Shown here: one piece after another, positions 27,871-42,900 of the stretch
How positions within the stretch are numbered: the stretch's first letter is position 1
How the letters are laid out: every line of letters starts with the position of its first letter
Assembly: GCF_012184415.1 (NCBI RefSeq)
Contig: NZ_VTOX01000001.1
Span: forward strand, 310,001 to 374,000
Direction: 5' to 3'
Length of the DNA: 64,000 bases
From: Ramlibacter lithotrophicus
Lineage (GTDB): Bacteria; Pseudomonadota; Gammaproteobacteria; Burkholderiales; Burkholderiaceae_C
Made by a program: the position numbers and the translations under genes
The notes under the pieces: generated by a model
The model's database searches: none
What the model saw: only the letters and a program-made list of their open reading frames with translations
Told to the model about the DNA's origin: nothing

Positions 27871-28127
27871 CATGGTGCGCCCCGTCGCTTCTACTCGGGG
27901 CAATCCGTGTGCCGCACGTCTGCGGTCCGCGACATGACCTGTAGTGCATTGGCGGCTCTTTCTGTAGGAGCACTCCTACGGGCCGCACCCTGCCTCGGTT
28001 TGCAGGGAGGGCATTGCCGAGCACGGTTGTCGCTGCGCGCGGAAGACAGTAATCTCGCCCGATTTATTGCCGTGCCGGCTGGTGCCCGATCGTGCTCCGG
28101 CGGCGTGTTGCTCAGTAGGGGGACAGC
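27871..28127. promoter_or_regulatory. Upstream region of the poly-HAMP kinase with inverted repeat
   Basis: This gap separates the terminator from the hybrid kinase and holds no gene. It contains a perfect 7-bp inverted repeat GTAGGAG-CA-CTCCTAC at 27964-27979, a plausible operator. The spacing to the start (about 150 bases) leaves room for a promoter, but I see no confident -35/-10 pair. Confidence 0.4.
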
Positions 28128-34168
<6,041 letters not shown>

Positions 34169-34172
<4 letters not shown>

Positions 34173-36253
34173 GCCCCCGGTTGGAATCGAACGCCGCCCC
34201 GCCGCCGGAACAGGAGCAGGTCAACATCCTGGTGGTGGACGACCTGCCCGAAAAGCATGTCGTCTTCCGGACCATCCTGGACGAGCTGGGGCAGAACATC
34301 GTCAGTGCCCGCTCGGGCAAGGAGGCGCTGGCCTACATCCTCGAGATGGAGTTCGCGGTCATCCTGCTCGACGTCAACATGCCGGACATCGACGGCCTGG
34401 AGACGGCGGGGCTGATCCGGCAGTACAAGAAGTCCGCGCAGACGCCGATCGTGTTCATCACGGCCTACGTCGACGAGGTGCAGGCCAAGCGCGGCTATGC
34501 GCTGGGTGCGGTCGACTACATCCCGTCGCCGGTGGTGCCGGAGGTGCTGCGCTCGAAGATCCGCGTCTTCGTCGAGCTGTTCCGGATGAACCGGCAGCTG
34601 CAGGTGCAGGCCGCCGCGCGGGAGGCGCTGGCGCGGTCCGAAGCGGCGCGTGCCGCCGCCGAGGAAGCCATCCACCGCGCCGACTACCTGGCCGAGGCGA
34701 GCCAGCTGCTCGCGCGCTCGCTCGACCTCGACGACACGATCCGGGCCCTGTTCGAGGTGGCGGTGCCCATGCTGGGGGATCGCGCCGTGCTGGCGCTCGC
34801 CAATCCCGATGGCAGCCTGGCGCGAATCGAAACCCATCCGGCGCCGCCCGATGCCAGCGACCCGCTTCCGGAGGGGTTGCGCGCGGCATTGGCGCGCGTC
34901 ATGGAGTCGCGCCAGTTCGAACTGCGGCGCGATGGCCGCCAGGCGATGGCGTTCTGCCCCCTGCTGGGCGGCGACCGCTCGCGCGGCGCCGTGGTGCTGG
35001 TGGCGGACGCAGACAGGATGGATGCGCCACGGCTCGCGCTCGCCAAGGAAGTGGTGAGCCGCGCCTCGATCGCGATGGAGAACGCCCGCCTGTACTTCGC
35101 CGTGCAGGAGGCCGACCGTCGCAAGAACGAGTTCCTGGCGATGCTGGCGCACGAGTTGCGCAATCCGCTGGCGCCGATCCGCAATGCCGTGCACATCATG
35201 CAGGGCGGGGACGTGACGCAGCTGACCATGAACTGGGCGCGCGACGTCATCGGCCGCCAGGCGGACCACATGGCGCGGCTGATCGACGACCTGCTCGACG
35301 TGTCGCGGATCGTGCAGGGCAAGGTCGTGGTCAAGCCGGAGCGGCTGACGCTGCGCGAACTGGTCGACCGGGCCGTGGAAGGCAGTTCGCCGCGGGTGGC
35401 CGGCCGTGACCAGTTGCTGTCGGTGCAGCTGCCACCCGAGGAGATCGAGCTCGACGGCGATGCGGTGCGGCTGGCGCAGGTGCTGGCCAACCTGATCAAC
35501 AACGCGTCGAAATTCTCCGGGCCCAACACCCGGATCGCCCTCACAGCGACCTATTTCGCCGGCGAGCTGAAGATCTCCGTGCGCGACGAGGGCTCCGGCA
35601 TCGAGCCGGCCTTCCTGCCCCACATCTTCGACCTGTTCGCCCAGGGCGACCAGTCGCTGGACCGGTCCCAGGGCGGCCTGGGCATCGGCCTCACGCTGGT
35701 CAAGCACCTGGTGGAGCTCCATGGCGGGCGCGTCGCTGCCCACAGCGACGGGCCCGGGACCGGCACCGAGGTCGAGGTCTACCTCCCGGCCCGCCCGGCG
35801 CCGGCCGCCGAGGCGGTCACGGTGGCGACGGACGGCCGCGAAAGCATTTCGCGCGGCAAGGCGCCCGGCCGGATCCTGGTCGTCGACGACCTGGCGGCGT
35901 CGGCCGAGACGCTGATGACGCTGCTGGAGATGGAAGGCTTCGAGGTCAAGGTGGCCAACGAAGGCATGAGTGCGCTGCAGATCGCCGAGCAGTTCCGGCC
36001 CGACGTCGTGCTGCTGGACATCGGCTTGCCGGGCATGAACGGCTTCGAGGTCGCGCACCGCCTGCGCCTGCAGCCGGGGTCGCGCGATGCGCTGCTGATC
36101 GCGCTCACCGGCTACGGCGAGGCGGAGAGCCGCTCCCGTTCGGCCAAGGCGGGGTTCGATTTCCACATGGTCAAGCCAGCGGACGTCAACCTGCTGCTGT
36201 CCATGCTCGCCAACCCGCAGCAGGCGCGGCGTGCCAGCGCGAAAGTGGCGTGA
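34169..36253 (+). CDS. Hybrid histidine kinase (receiver - GAF-like - HisKA - HATPase - receiver)
   Basis: This 694-residue soluble kinase starts at a GTG overlapping the previous stop (GTGA, 34169-34172). An N-terminal receiver ([17 protein letters not shown]) is followed by a coiled coil, a GAF-like region, HisKA with His328 ([12 protein letters not shown]), HATPase ([24 protein letters not shown]) and a C-terminal receiver ([17 protein letters not shown]). In the first receiver the usual Lys before Pro is replaced by Ser (VDYIPSPVV), so its phosphotransfer may be altered. Coupling to the poly-HAMP kinase suggests the two form one phosphorelay; the first receiver could take phosphate from it. 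Confidence 0.92.
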
Positions 36254-36281
36254 CGCGGCCGGAAAGCGGGCGGCCCGCTGC

Positions 36282-36287
36282 TACAAT
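36282..36287 (+). promoter_or_regulatory. Probable -10 box of tRNA-Ser
   Basis: TACAAT at 36282-36287 lies 14 bases before the mature 5' end of the tRNA, a suitable place for its -10 box. No clear -35 is visible. Confidence 0.5.
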
Positions 36288-36300
36288 GGCGGGCTTCGCA

Positions 36301-36391
36301 GGAGAGGTGGATGAGCGGTTTAAGTCGCACGCCTGGAAAGCGTGTGAGGGTTCATAGCCCTCCGCGGGTTCGAATCCCGCCCTCTCCGCCA
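36301..36391 (+). tRNA. tRNA-Ser (anticodon GGA)
   Basis: The sequence folds as a type II tRNA with acceptor stem GGAGAGG/CCTCTCC, anticodon stem CACGC/GCGTG around loop CTGGAAA (anticodon GGA, reads UCC and UCU), a long variable arm, T-arm CGGGTTCGAATCCCG, discriminator G and encoded CCA at 36389-36391. It is intact. Its 3' end is the left attachment site of the integrated element. Confidence 0.97.
36378..36391 (+). other. attL: attachment core within tRNA-Ser
   Basis: The last 14 bases of the tRNA (CGCCCTCTCCGCCA) recur exactly at 51191-51204, next to the integrase gene. The left copy is the one that completes the tRNA gene. The element is therefore bounded by 36392 and 51204. Confidence 0.85.
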
Positions 36392-36401
36392 GGACACTAG
36401 G

Positions 36402-36426
36402 AAACACGGGCCTTTGCGGCCTGTTT
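36402..36426 (+). terminator. Hairpin after tRNA-Ser at the element's left end
   Basis: AAACA (36402-36406) pairs with TGTTT (36422-36426) and GGCC (36409-36412) with GGCC (36418-36421), loop TTTGC, with a two-base bulge. The element may supply this as a replacement 3' end for the tRNA transcript. The T-run is weak. Confidence 0.4.
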
Positions 36427-36511
36427 CTCTTATGTACCCAACAAAAAATCCACCTTTAATTTAGCGCCTGAGCGGCGGTCGCTGCTCGACGCGCTGTTGC
36501 AATATCCACTG

Positions 36512-36739
36512 ATGCGCCATCTCTGGAAGGTCTGGAAAGCAAAATACTGGGGCCTGTCGATGCGGACGGACCTAGAGGACCTGAGCTTTTGGGAGGAAGG
36601 CGGCCGGCTCGACTACCCCCGCTGGCGTCGGGCACTGCGCAAAGTTAGAACCTGGGGCGCGGCGCATCCGTACGCGGCCAGCATGTGGCTGATCACGCTC
36701 CTGGGCACACTGGCCAGCATCATGGCGGCTTTGCGATAA
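36512..36739 (+). CDS. Small membrane protein, hypothetical
   Basis: This 75-residue open frame encodes a basic N-terminal half rich in Trp and Arg and a C-terminal hydrophobic segment (MWLITLLGTLASIMAAL). A TTG five codons upstream is an alternative start. It is the only plus-strand gene candidate in the element. Base composition is less extreme than in the flanking repeats. I do not recognise it; no clear ribosome-binding site. Confidence 0.45.
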   Translation: MRHLWKVWKAKYWGLSMRTDLEDLSFWEEGGRLDYPRWRRALRKVRTWGAAHPYAASMWLITLLGTLASIMAALR

Positions 36740-36769
36740 ACAGCAGGCGCCGGTTGTGGAGCTGGCGCC

Positions 36770-37550
36770 ACTATCTCCCGCGGCGATCGACGTCGGCACG
36801 AGGCCCTGGCGCTGCCCGGCGGACACGTGGCCGGCAAGAGGCCCCGGCGGTGCCGCTCTGGTGGCCGCCTGCGGCGATCGACGTCAGCACGGGCTCTCGC
36901 GCTGCTGCCGGCGCACCGTGCCCAGCACGCGGCGCTGGCGGCACGGCCGGCGCACGCGGCTCTGGTGGCCGCCCGCTGCGATCGACGCCAGCACGCGGCT
37001 CTGGTGGTGCTGCCGGGCGATCGACGTCGGCACGAGGCGCTGGCGGTGCACGCCGTGGTCGGCATGAGGTGCTGCCGGTGCTGCCGGCCGGCGCACGATG
37101 CGGTCGGCATGAGACTGGTGGTGAGAGAGGAGCCGGTGGTGCTGCCGCGCTGATCGACGTCAGTACGAGGACCTGGTGGTGCTGCCGGCGCGCACGCCGT
37201 GGTTGGCACGAGGCGGCGCTGCAGCGATCGGCGTCAGCACGAGGCTCTGGTGGCCGCCCCGCGGCGCATGCCGTGGCCGGCATGAGTGCCTGGCGGTGCT
37301 GCCGCCCGCAAGCCGTGGCCAGCACGACGCGGTGCTGCGGCGATTGACGTCAGCACGAGGCCCTGGCGGTGCCGCCGACGCGCACGCCGTGGCCAGCACG
37401 AGGCGGCGCTGCAGTGATCGGCGTCAGCACGAAGCTCTGGCGGCCCGCCCGCGGCGCACGCGCGTGGCCAGCACGAGGAGCTGGTGCCGGCGCACGCCAT
37501 GGCTGGCACGAGGCCCTGGCGGTGCTGCCGTCGCCCGGCGCCGCGGCCTC
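36770..37550. repeat. Degenerate GC-rich repeat array, left block
   Basis: These 780 bases hold no credible gene. They are built from about 17 degenerate copies of a core close to CAGCACGAGGC, usually preceded by GATCGACGT (type A, e.g. 36785, 36876, 36980, 37019, 37152, 37226, 37342, 37416) or by GCACGCCGTGGC (type B), and often followed by TCTGGTGG. Spacing varies from about 30 to 90 bases. A higher-order 180-bp repeat is clear: 37201-37290 matches 37381-37470 closely. Translations in no frame keep a constant peptide along the array. Confidence 0.8.
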
Positions 37551-37577
37551 GCAACGCCGCGGCGCGAGGCGCGCAGG

Positions 37578-38426
37578 CTACGCGGTCTTTTCGCCGGGCG
37601 CCCCCGCTCCCGGCCCATCCGCTTCGCCTGGCACGAAGCGAATCCCAGACTCCGCGCCATGGGTCTTCGCTGGCCTCACGGTGATTGCGCGCAGCGCCTT
37701 GGCTGCCGCCTTCCCGATCTTCTTGCGCGCCTCATCGGCCTTGTCGCCCTCGAGGACCTCTCGCTTGATGACTTCCGCGGTAAGAACGTCGCGGATCTGG
37801 TCCGTGTCGATCTTCACGTCCGGCGACACGCGGCGCAGTTCGCGGCGGATCACGTCGAGCACTGGTTCACTCAGCAGCAGCGCGCCCACGAAGAAGCGCG
37901 ACAAAGCTTGGCGCTGAGTGTGGTAGTCGTTCAGGACCGACTTCTGCCAACCCTCTTTGCAGAGGAGGAACAGCAACTCCAGATCCGCCTCCGACCTGGG
38001 GTTGATCGTGGTGAAGTCGATATTCACCACGAGCTCCTGCTCGATGGGCTTCAAGAATGCAATGTGATAGACGCGCCACGACACGCCATTGGTGAGCAGG
38101 ACCCAGTCGACGCCTTGGTTCGCGGCATAGTCAACTGCCTGCTTCACGTGGGCCTCTTTCAGATCGAGCCCGATGGCCTTGACCTCGATCAGCGTCTGCA
38201 ACACGCCCTCGATCTTGACGGCCAAGTCGCAGAAGGTTCCCCGGATGGCGAACTCTGAAGTGACCTCCGCGTACTTGTCGTACCCGAACAGCTCCGCGAG
38301 CATGTCCTTGACGATCGTCACGGTGTCCGCTTCGCCGACGTCGCGCGCCCGCGCGGCGTTGACGATAGGCTGGTAACGCTTGACGGCGGCCACGAGCCGC
38401 TCTGCGACCTTCTTCGGGATTGCCAT
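37578..38426 (-). CDS. PD-(D/E)XK nuclease-like protein (HsdR N-terminal / type IV restriction-like)
   Basis: This 282-residue protein resembles the N-terminal nuclease domain of type I restriction subunit HsdR and the predicted type IV restriction endonucleases. The motif is intact: D67 in GTFCDLAV, then E81-V-K83 in TLIEVKAIG, followed by the usual VKQAVDYAANQGVDWVLLTNG. No helicase domain is present, and no methylase or specificity gene is next to it. The start at 38426 is an ATG with the family-like opening MAIPKKVAERL. It lies alone between two repeat blocks at the end of the element after the tail genes, the usual place for cargo genes. A role in defence against other phages is inference. 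Confidence 0.8.
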   Translation of the reverse strand: MAIPKKVAERLVAAVKRYQPIVNAARARDVGEADTVTIVKDMLAELFGYDKYAEVTSEFAIRGTFCDLAVKIEGVLQTLIEVKAIGLDLKEAHVKQAVDYAANQGVDWVLLTNGVSWRVYHIAFLKPIEQELVVNIDFTTINPRSEADLELLFLLCKEGWQKSVLNDYHTQRQALSRFFVGALLLSEPVLDVIRRELRRVSPDVKIDTDQIRDVLTAEVIKREVLEGDKADEARKKIGKAAAKALRAITVRPAKTHGAESGIRFVPGEADGPGAGAPGEKTA

Positions 38427-38499
38427 GTCGGTCTCCTGCAGGGACCTCGGAATTAAGGGCGCTCGGGTGGCACGTGTCAATCGGCAAAGACGAGCCCGC

Positions 38500-39190
38500 T
38501 GCCGCGCAGGCGACAGCCGACGGGGCGCCGGTAGGACGGGGCGGCGCCGCAGTGATCGGCCCGCACGAGGCTCTGGCGGTGCCGCCGGCGGTCGACGTCA
38601 GCACGGAGCTGGTGCCGGAGGCGCGCACGCCGTGGCTGGCATGAGGCGGCGCTGCAGTGATCGGCGTCAGCTCGAAGCGCCCCGTCACCGCGCCGCCTCT
38701 CGGGCGGCGGCAGGGCCATCGCGCGCGAAGCGGCGTGCCCCTCGGCTGACGCCGATGCGAGCGGCGAGCTGCAGTGGCAGGGACAGGGGCAGCGCCCAAG
38801 GCTGGCCACCATCGGCGCCGGCAGCGATCGGCAAGGCCATCGCGTGCCGTGCACCCAGTCGACGGGAGGACCACTGCGCGAGCAACCGTCACTGATGCCA
38901 ACCTCGAGCCGCGCGGGGGCAGCACGATCAACCAGGGCGGCCGGCGTGCGTGTGCGCAGCCCTGGGCGGGGTGTGACACGGTCATCCGCTCGCGCGAGCG
39001 CAGGGCACCAAACGGCAGGGCCATCGCGCGCGAAGCGGCGTGCACAGGCCGGCGCCGATGCGAGCGGCGCGCGGCAGTTGCAGGGCTGCGCCGAAGGCTG
39101 GCCCACCATGAGCGCCCGTCGCGCGCCGGCCTCGAGGGCAGCGCAGGGCCGGACGATGGAAACGATCAGCCGCAGGGAGGCGCGCGCAGG
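38500..39190. repeat. Degenerate GC-rich repeat blocks, right side
   Basis: Two repeat types fill this gene-free stretch. At 38545-38680 the same cores as in the left array recur (CAGTGATCGG, GTCGACGTCAGCACG, GCACGCCGTGGCTGGCATGAGG). From 38709 on, a different unit appears: CAGGGCCATCGCGCGCGAAG and what follows occurs at 38711 and again at 39016, 305 bases apart, with a shorter relative near 38,832. No supported gene lies here. Confidence 0.75.
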
Positions 39191-39212
39191 GCGCTAAGCA
39201 ACCGCGCTCGGC

Positions 39213-39605
39213 TCAATGCACTTGCTGCTGATGGTGCCCACCCCGCCCGGCAGCAAGCACAGCCCAGCGCGCCACGTGGTTGACGCCCAGCCCCAGGCGG
39301 CGTAACTCGAACCCGTTCGGCGCCACGCCGATACGCGAGCGCAAGAACGTCCCGAGTGGGTACGCGCCTTCGATGCCCAGCTCCTCGAGCGTGGTCAAGA
39401 GTCTCCGCGCTTCGACGTTGTCGCACGAGCGCGCGTGCTGAATGAGCCCGGCACAAGTCCACTCGCCTTCGCCCATGAGCGCCCAAACGTCTTGCAGCAG
39501 CGCGAAGAACCCAGTCGATGGCCGAGCGGCCGGCGTACCCTCGACCGCTCGCCGCAGCGCGCGCACCTCGATCAGCAGCGCCTGAAGAAGAAGCTCACTC
39601 GTCAT
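39213..39605 (-). CDS. Phage hypothetical protein
   Basis: This 130-residue protein follows the 109-residue gene and the tail-tip genes on the minus strand. It has an N-terminal amphipathic helix (LLLQALLIEVRALRRAVE) and a basic, His/Gln-rich end. I recognise no domain. Codon use fits a real gene, and the ATG at 39605 is 18 bases after the preceding stop. Confidence 0.6.
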   Translation of the reverse strand: MTSELLLQALLIEVRALRRAVEGTPAARPSTGFFALLQDVWALMGEGEWTCAGLIQHARSCDNVEARRLLTTLEELGIEGAYPLGTFLRSRIGVAPNGFELRRLGLGVNHVARWAVLAAGRGGHHQQQVH

Positions 39606-39623
39606 ATGCGGCCCCGCGACCCG

Positions 39624-39953
39624 TCACACCTGGTCCAGTTTGCGCTGCACTTCCGCCGCCTCTTCGGCCGCCGCCTTGATGCGGTCCATGAAGTACCAGA
39701 GATCGTCGTTGCGGTAGGTGCCGTCCGGCTTGTCCGGCGCCCACTCGGCGGCCGGGCCCACCAGCGCCTCGAACATCTTGCCGCGAATTTCGTAGGTCTC
39801 GAACTGCTGCGGGATGATGAACGCGCCGGCATCGTCCACGCGGCCGACATCCACGCGAACGTATCCGGGCTCGCGCGGCGACGCCGGAACCTCCTGCAAA
39901 GCGCGGATCTCGAGGCGAAGGGTTTGGGCTGGGACGCTGATGATGCGAGGCAT
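39624..39953 (-). CDS. Phage hypothetical protein next to tail-tip gene
   Basis: This 109-residue protein lies 20 bases downstream of the gpJ-like gene. It has a beta-rich middle (YVRVDVGRVDDAGAFIIPQQ) and a helical, acidic C-terminal end (FMDRIKAAAEEAAEVQRKL). It may be a tail accessory or chaperone protein, judging only from position. Confidence 0.65.
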   Translation of the reverse strand: MPRIISVPAQTLRLEIRALQEVPASPREPGYVRVDVGRVDDAGAFIIPQQFETYEIRGKMFEALVGPAAEWAPDKPDGTYRNDDLWYFMDRIKAAAEEAAEVQRKLDQV

Positions 39954-39973
39954 GTGTTGCTCCTTAGAAAAAA

Positions 39974-42900
39974 TTACCGCGGCCAGGCGGCGATGTCGTA
40001 CGTGGTGCCGTCAATGACCATGGCGAGCCAGATATTGGCCGTTGAAGTGCCGGGCTTGTTGGCGCTCGAAAACGTGGCGGTGGCAGCCCCGGATGCCGAT
40101 CCACCGCTGAACGTGTACGTGTGTCCGGAGTTGCTGATCTGAACTGCACTGGCGGCAGTCCCGCCCGCGGGCAGGTAGACGCCAGTGTGGTTGTGGGTCG
40201 CCGCAGCAAATGCAGTTGCAACGTTGCCGTCGAAATATTTCGCGTTGAGGTTCCCTACGACCGTCGTGTTGTCCGTGTACATCGGACCGCTGACGCTCAA
40301 CCCATAAGCACCGCCGGATCCATACGCGAGAACACCCGCGCCGCTCGCCGCCACTGCAACGCCCTCCACGCCGTAGCCACTGCCGCCAGTGGTGGACCCA
40401 AACACGCCGTCGCCTCCGGCGCTCGCGTAACCGCCCAACGCGATACCGCCAGAACCTCGTGCGGCGCTGGTGCCAGCTTCAACGCCGCCAGCCGTAGCGC
40501 GCAGCGTGTTCACCCTAAGTGCTTGGTACACAGAGCCGTCGAAGTTCGAGCCATTGATGATCGCAGAGCCTGTGACGGCGAGGTTCCCGCTTAGCGTGGC
40601 GTTGCCGGTGCTGCCGTCGATCGTGAACGTCGAGGTGCCACTGCTGTTCTTGCCAGTGAGTCCGCCCGCCCCGATGAAAACACCGCCCACACCGCTGCTG
40701 CTCTTGAACAGGTTGGCGTTGCTCATCACGATGCTGGTGCCGCTGCTCGCGAGGATCGAAGACGTCACGTCGGCATAGTCCGCAGGCCTGCCGCCGCTGT
40801 CCGTCACCTTGTTCCACGCCAGCGCCGCGATCTGCGCGCTGCTCGCCTGCCCGGCCGTCGCACTCACCGGCCCGACATACGCGCCGGCCGTGCCGCTCGT
40901 GTTGACGCACCGCGCCCAGAAGTACCGCGCGCCATCGGTGGGGAGTAGCCCGAGCTGGTCATAGCTGCTGGCCAGCCCCCAGGTGATCCGGCTCGCGGCG
41001 CCGAGCACGTTCGTCGTGCCCATCCAGAGCTCGACGTAGGCGAGATCGTCTTCGGCCGGTAGCGTGCCGCTCACCCTGATGCCGCCGATGATGGCCGTGG
41101 CCGACAACCCCGTCACGGACCCCGGCGTCGCCGTGATGCCGGCCACAGCGCTCACCGGCCCGACGAAGTCGCCCAAGTTGCCGCTGGTGTCGACGCAGCG
41201 CACCCAGAAGTATTTCGTGCCATCGCTCGCCGCCAGCCCGAGCTGGTCGTAGCTGCTGGCCAGCCCCCAGGTGATGCGGCTCGCGTTCGCGATGTTGCTG
41301 TCCGGTCCCATCCAGACCTCGGCATACGCCAGATCCGGGTCGCTCGGCAGGATGCCGCTGATCCTGATGCCGTGCTCGATGCCGGTCGCCGCGAGGCTGG
41401 TCACGTCGCCCGGCGCGTCACTCTTCCCCGCCACCTGGTGTGTGATCTGCAGCGACCAGTCCGACACCGCGATGCTGTTCCTGGTGCGCAGCTGGCAGTA
41501 GCCGACGTCACCTTCCTTCGCGCCCAGCAGGTAGACGTAGGTCTCGGCCGCCGGCACGCTGACGGTGTGCCAGCCCGCCTCGGTGGCCAGCCGGTAGCGC
41601 ACCTCCACCTGGCCGCCGAACAGCAGGCTCTGGTCCGTGATCGCGTCCCACGCCACCTTGACGCGCGGCACGATGGTGCCGTCCCCCTGGCGCAGCAGAT
41701 CCGCCGTGCCGCTGGTGACGGCGATGTTGGCCGGCGGATCGATGTCCCAGGGGCTGGGCAAGTTGGTGTTCGCGGCGTAGCCCTGCGGATCGAACGCGGC
41801 GTCGAGCTGGTAGATCGCCGCGGCGGTTTCCTTCAGCGTGAGCTGGATGCTGCCGTCGTGCGTCCAGGTGTAGCCCAGCACGATGAATTCCTTGGCGCTC
41901 CACCCGTAGCGGGCCAGCGTCAAGGCGACTGTGTCGAAGAGCTCGATGGGGTAGGCGCGCAGCTTGAATGGCAGCGTCACGCGCAGGCTGTCGCGGTCGT
42001 CCCGGATGATGATGCCGGCAACGTGCAGCGCCTGCGGCGAGTAGGTCACCGCCGGCATGTCCACTTCCTGCGCCAGCCAGGCGCCGTCGCGCGCGATCAG
42101 CGCGGCCGGCGCCAGTGGCGTCAGCGCCACCTGCTTGTACCCCTGCGCGCCGTCCCAGATGCGCGGCGTGATGACGTTGACCTTGTCGGCCCGCGCCTTG
42201 TGGGCGCCGATCACGATGGGGCTCTGCTGCTCGCTGCCGTCCGAGCCGCGCCGCACCACCGCCAGGTCGGCCTCGGTGAGCGTCATCACGGACGCGGTGT
42301 GCACGCCGGCCCGCAGGTAGAACTGGCCGCCGGCGTACGCCCACATGCCGCCCATGGCCTGGCAGAGGTCGTCGAGCGCGTCCTTGGCCGGCGCGCCGTA
42401 GGGGAGGACATAGCCGGCCGTGAACAGCTCGCGGGTGTCGGTGACGCCGCTGACGACGTAGCCGGTGGAGATGTCGCAGGCGTTCGCCGCCGCTGCGATG
42501 CGGGCATCCTCCGCGGCCGTGATGCTGGTGCGCTTGCCGAAGCTGGGGTGCGTCAGCAGATGCCGCACCATCAACGCCGGGTTCTCGCTGAAGGCGGTGC
42601 TGGCGTCGCGCGGGTCGTACAGCTTGGCGCCGCGGATCAGCGCCGACACGGACGGCAGGCCGGACGGGAATGCGGTCTCGTCGTAATCGAACTCGCACAC
42701 CAGGTAGGCCACGCCCCGGGCCCGGTGGTCGGCCGTCCAGTCACCGGGGAACAGCGCCTGCAGGTCGGCGTCGGCCGTCTGGTCTGCCGTGCCCAGGTAG
42801 ATGCGAACCTGGGCCTTGCTGACCTGGTCCTCGTACTGGTAGGTGATCGAGCCGTCGCCGGTGTACGGGGTGCTGCCGTCCGTGGTGATCGTGGCCGTGG

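Noticed and set aside
36685-37347. Coding region for an Arg/Gly/Ala-rich repeat protein
   Set aside because: Open frames exist on both strands because of GC content, but the repeated peptide changes frame along the array and there is no ribosome-binding site or codon bias.
36770-37550. CRISPR array
   Set aside because: The repeated cores are degenerate, spacing varies from about 30 to 90 bases, there are no unique spacers of constant length, and no cas gene is present.
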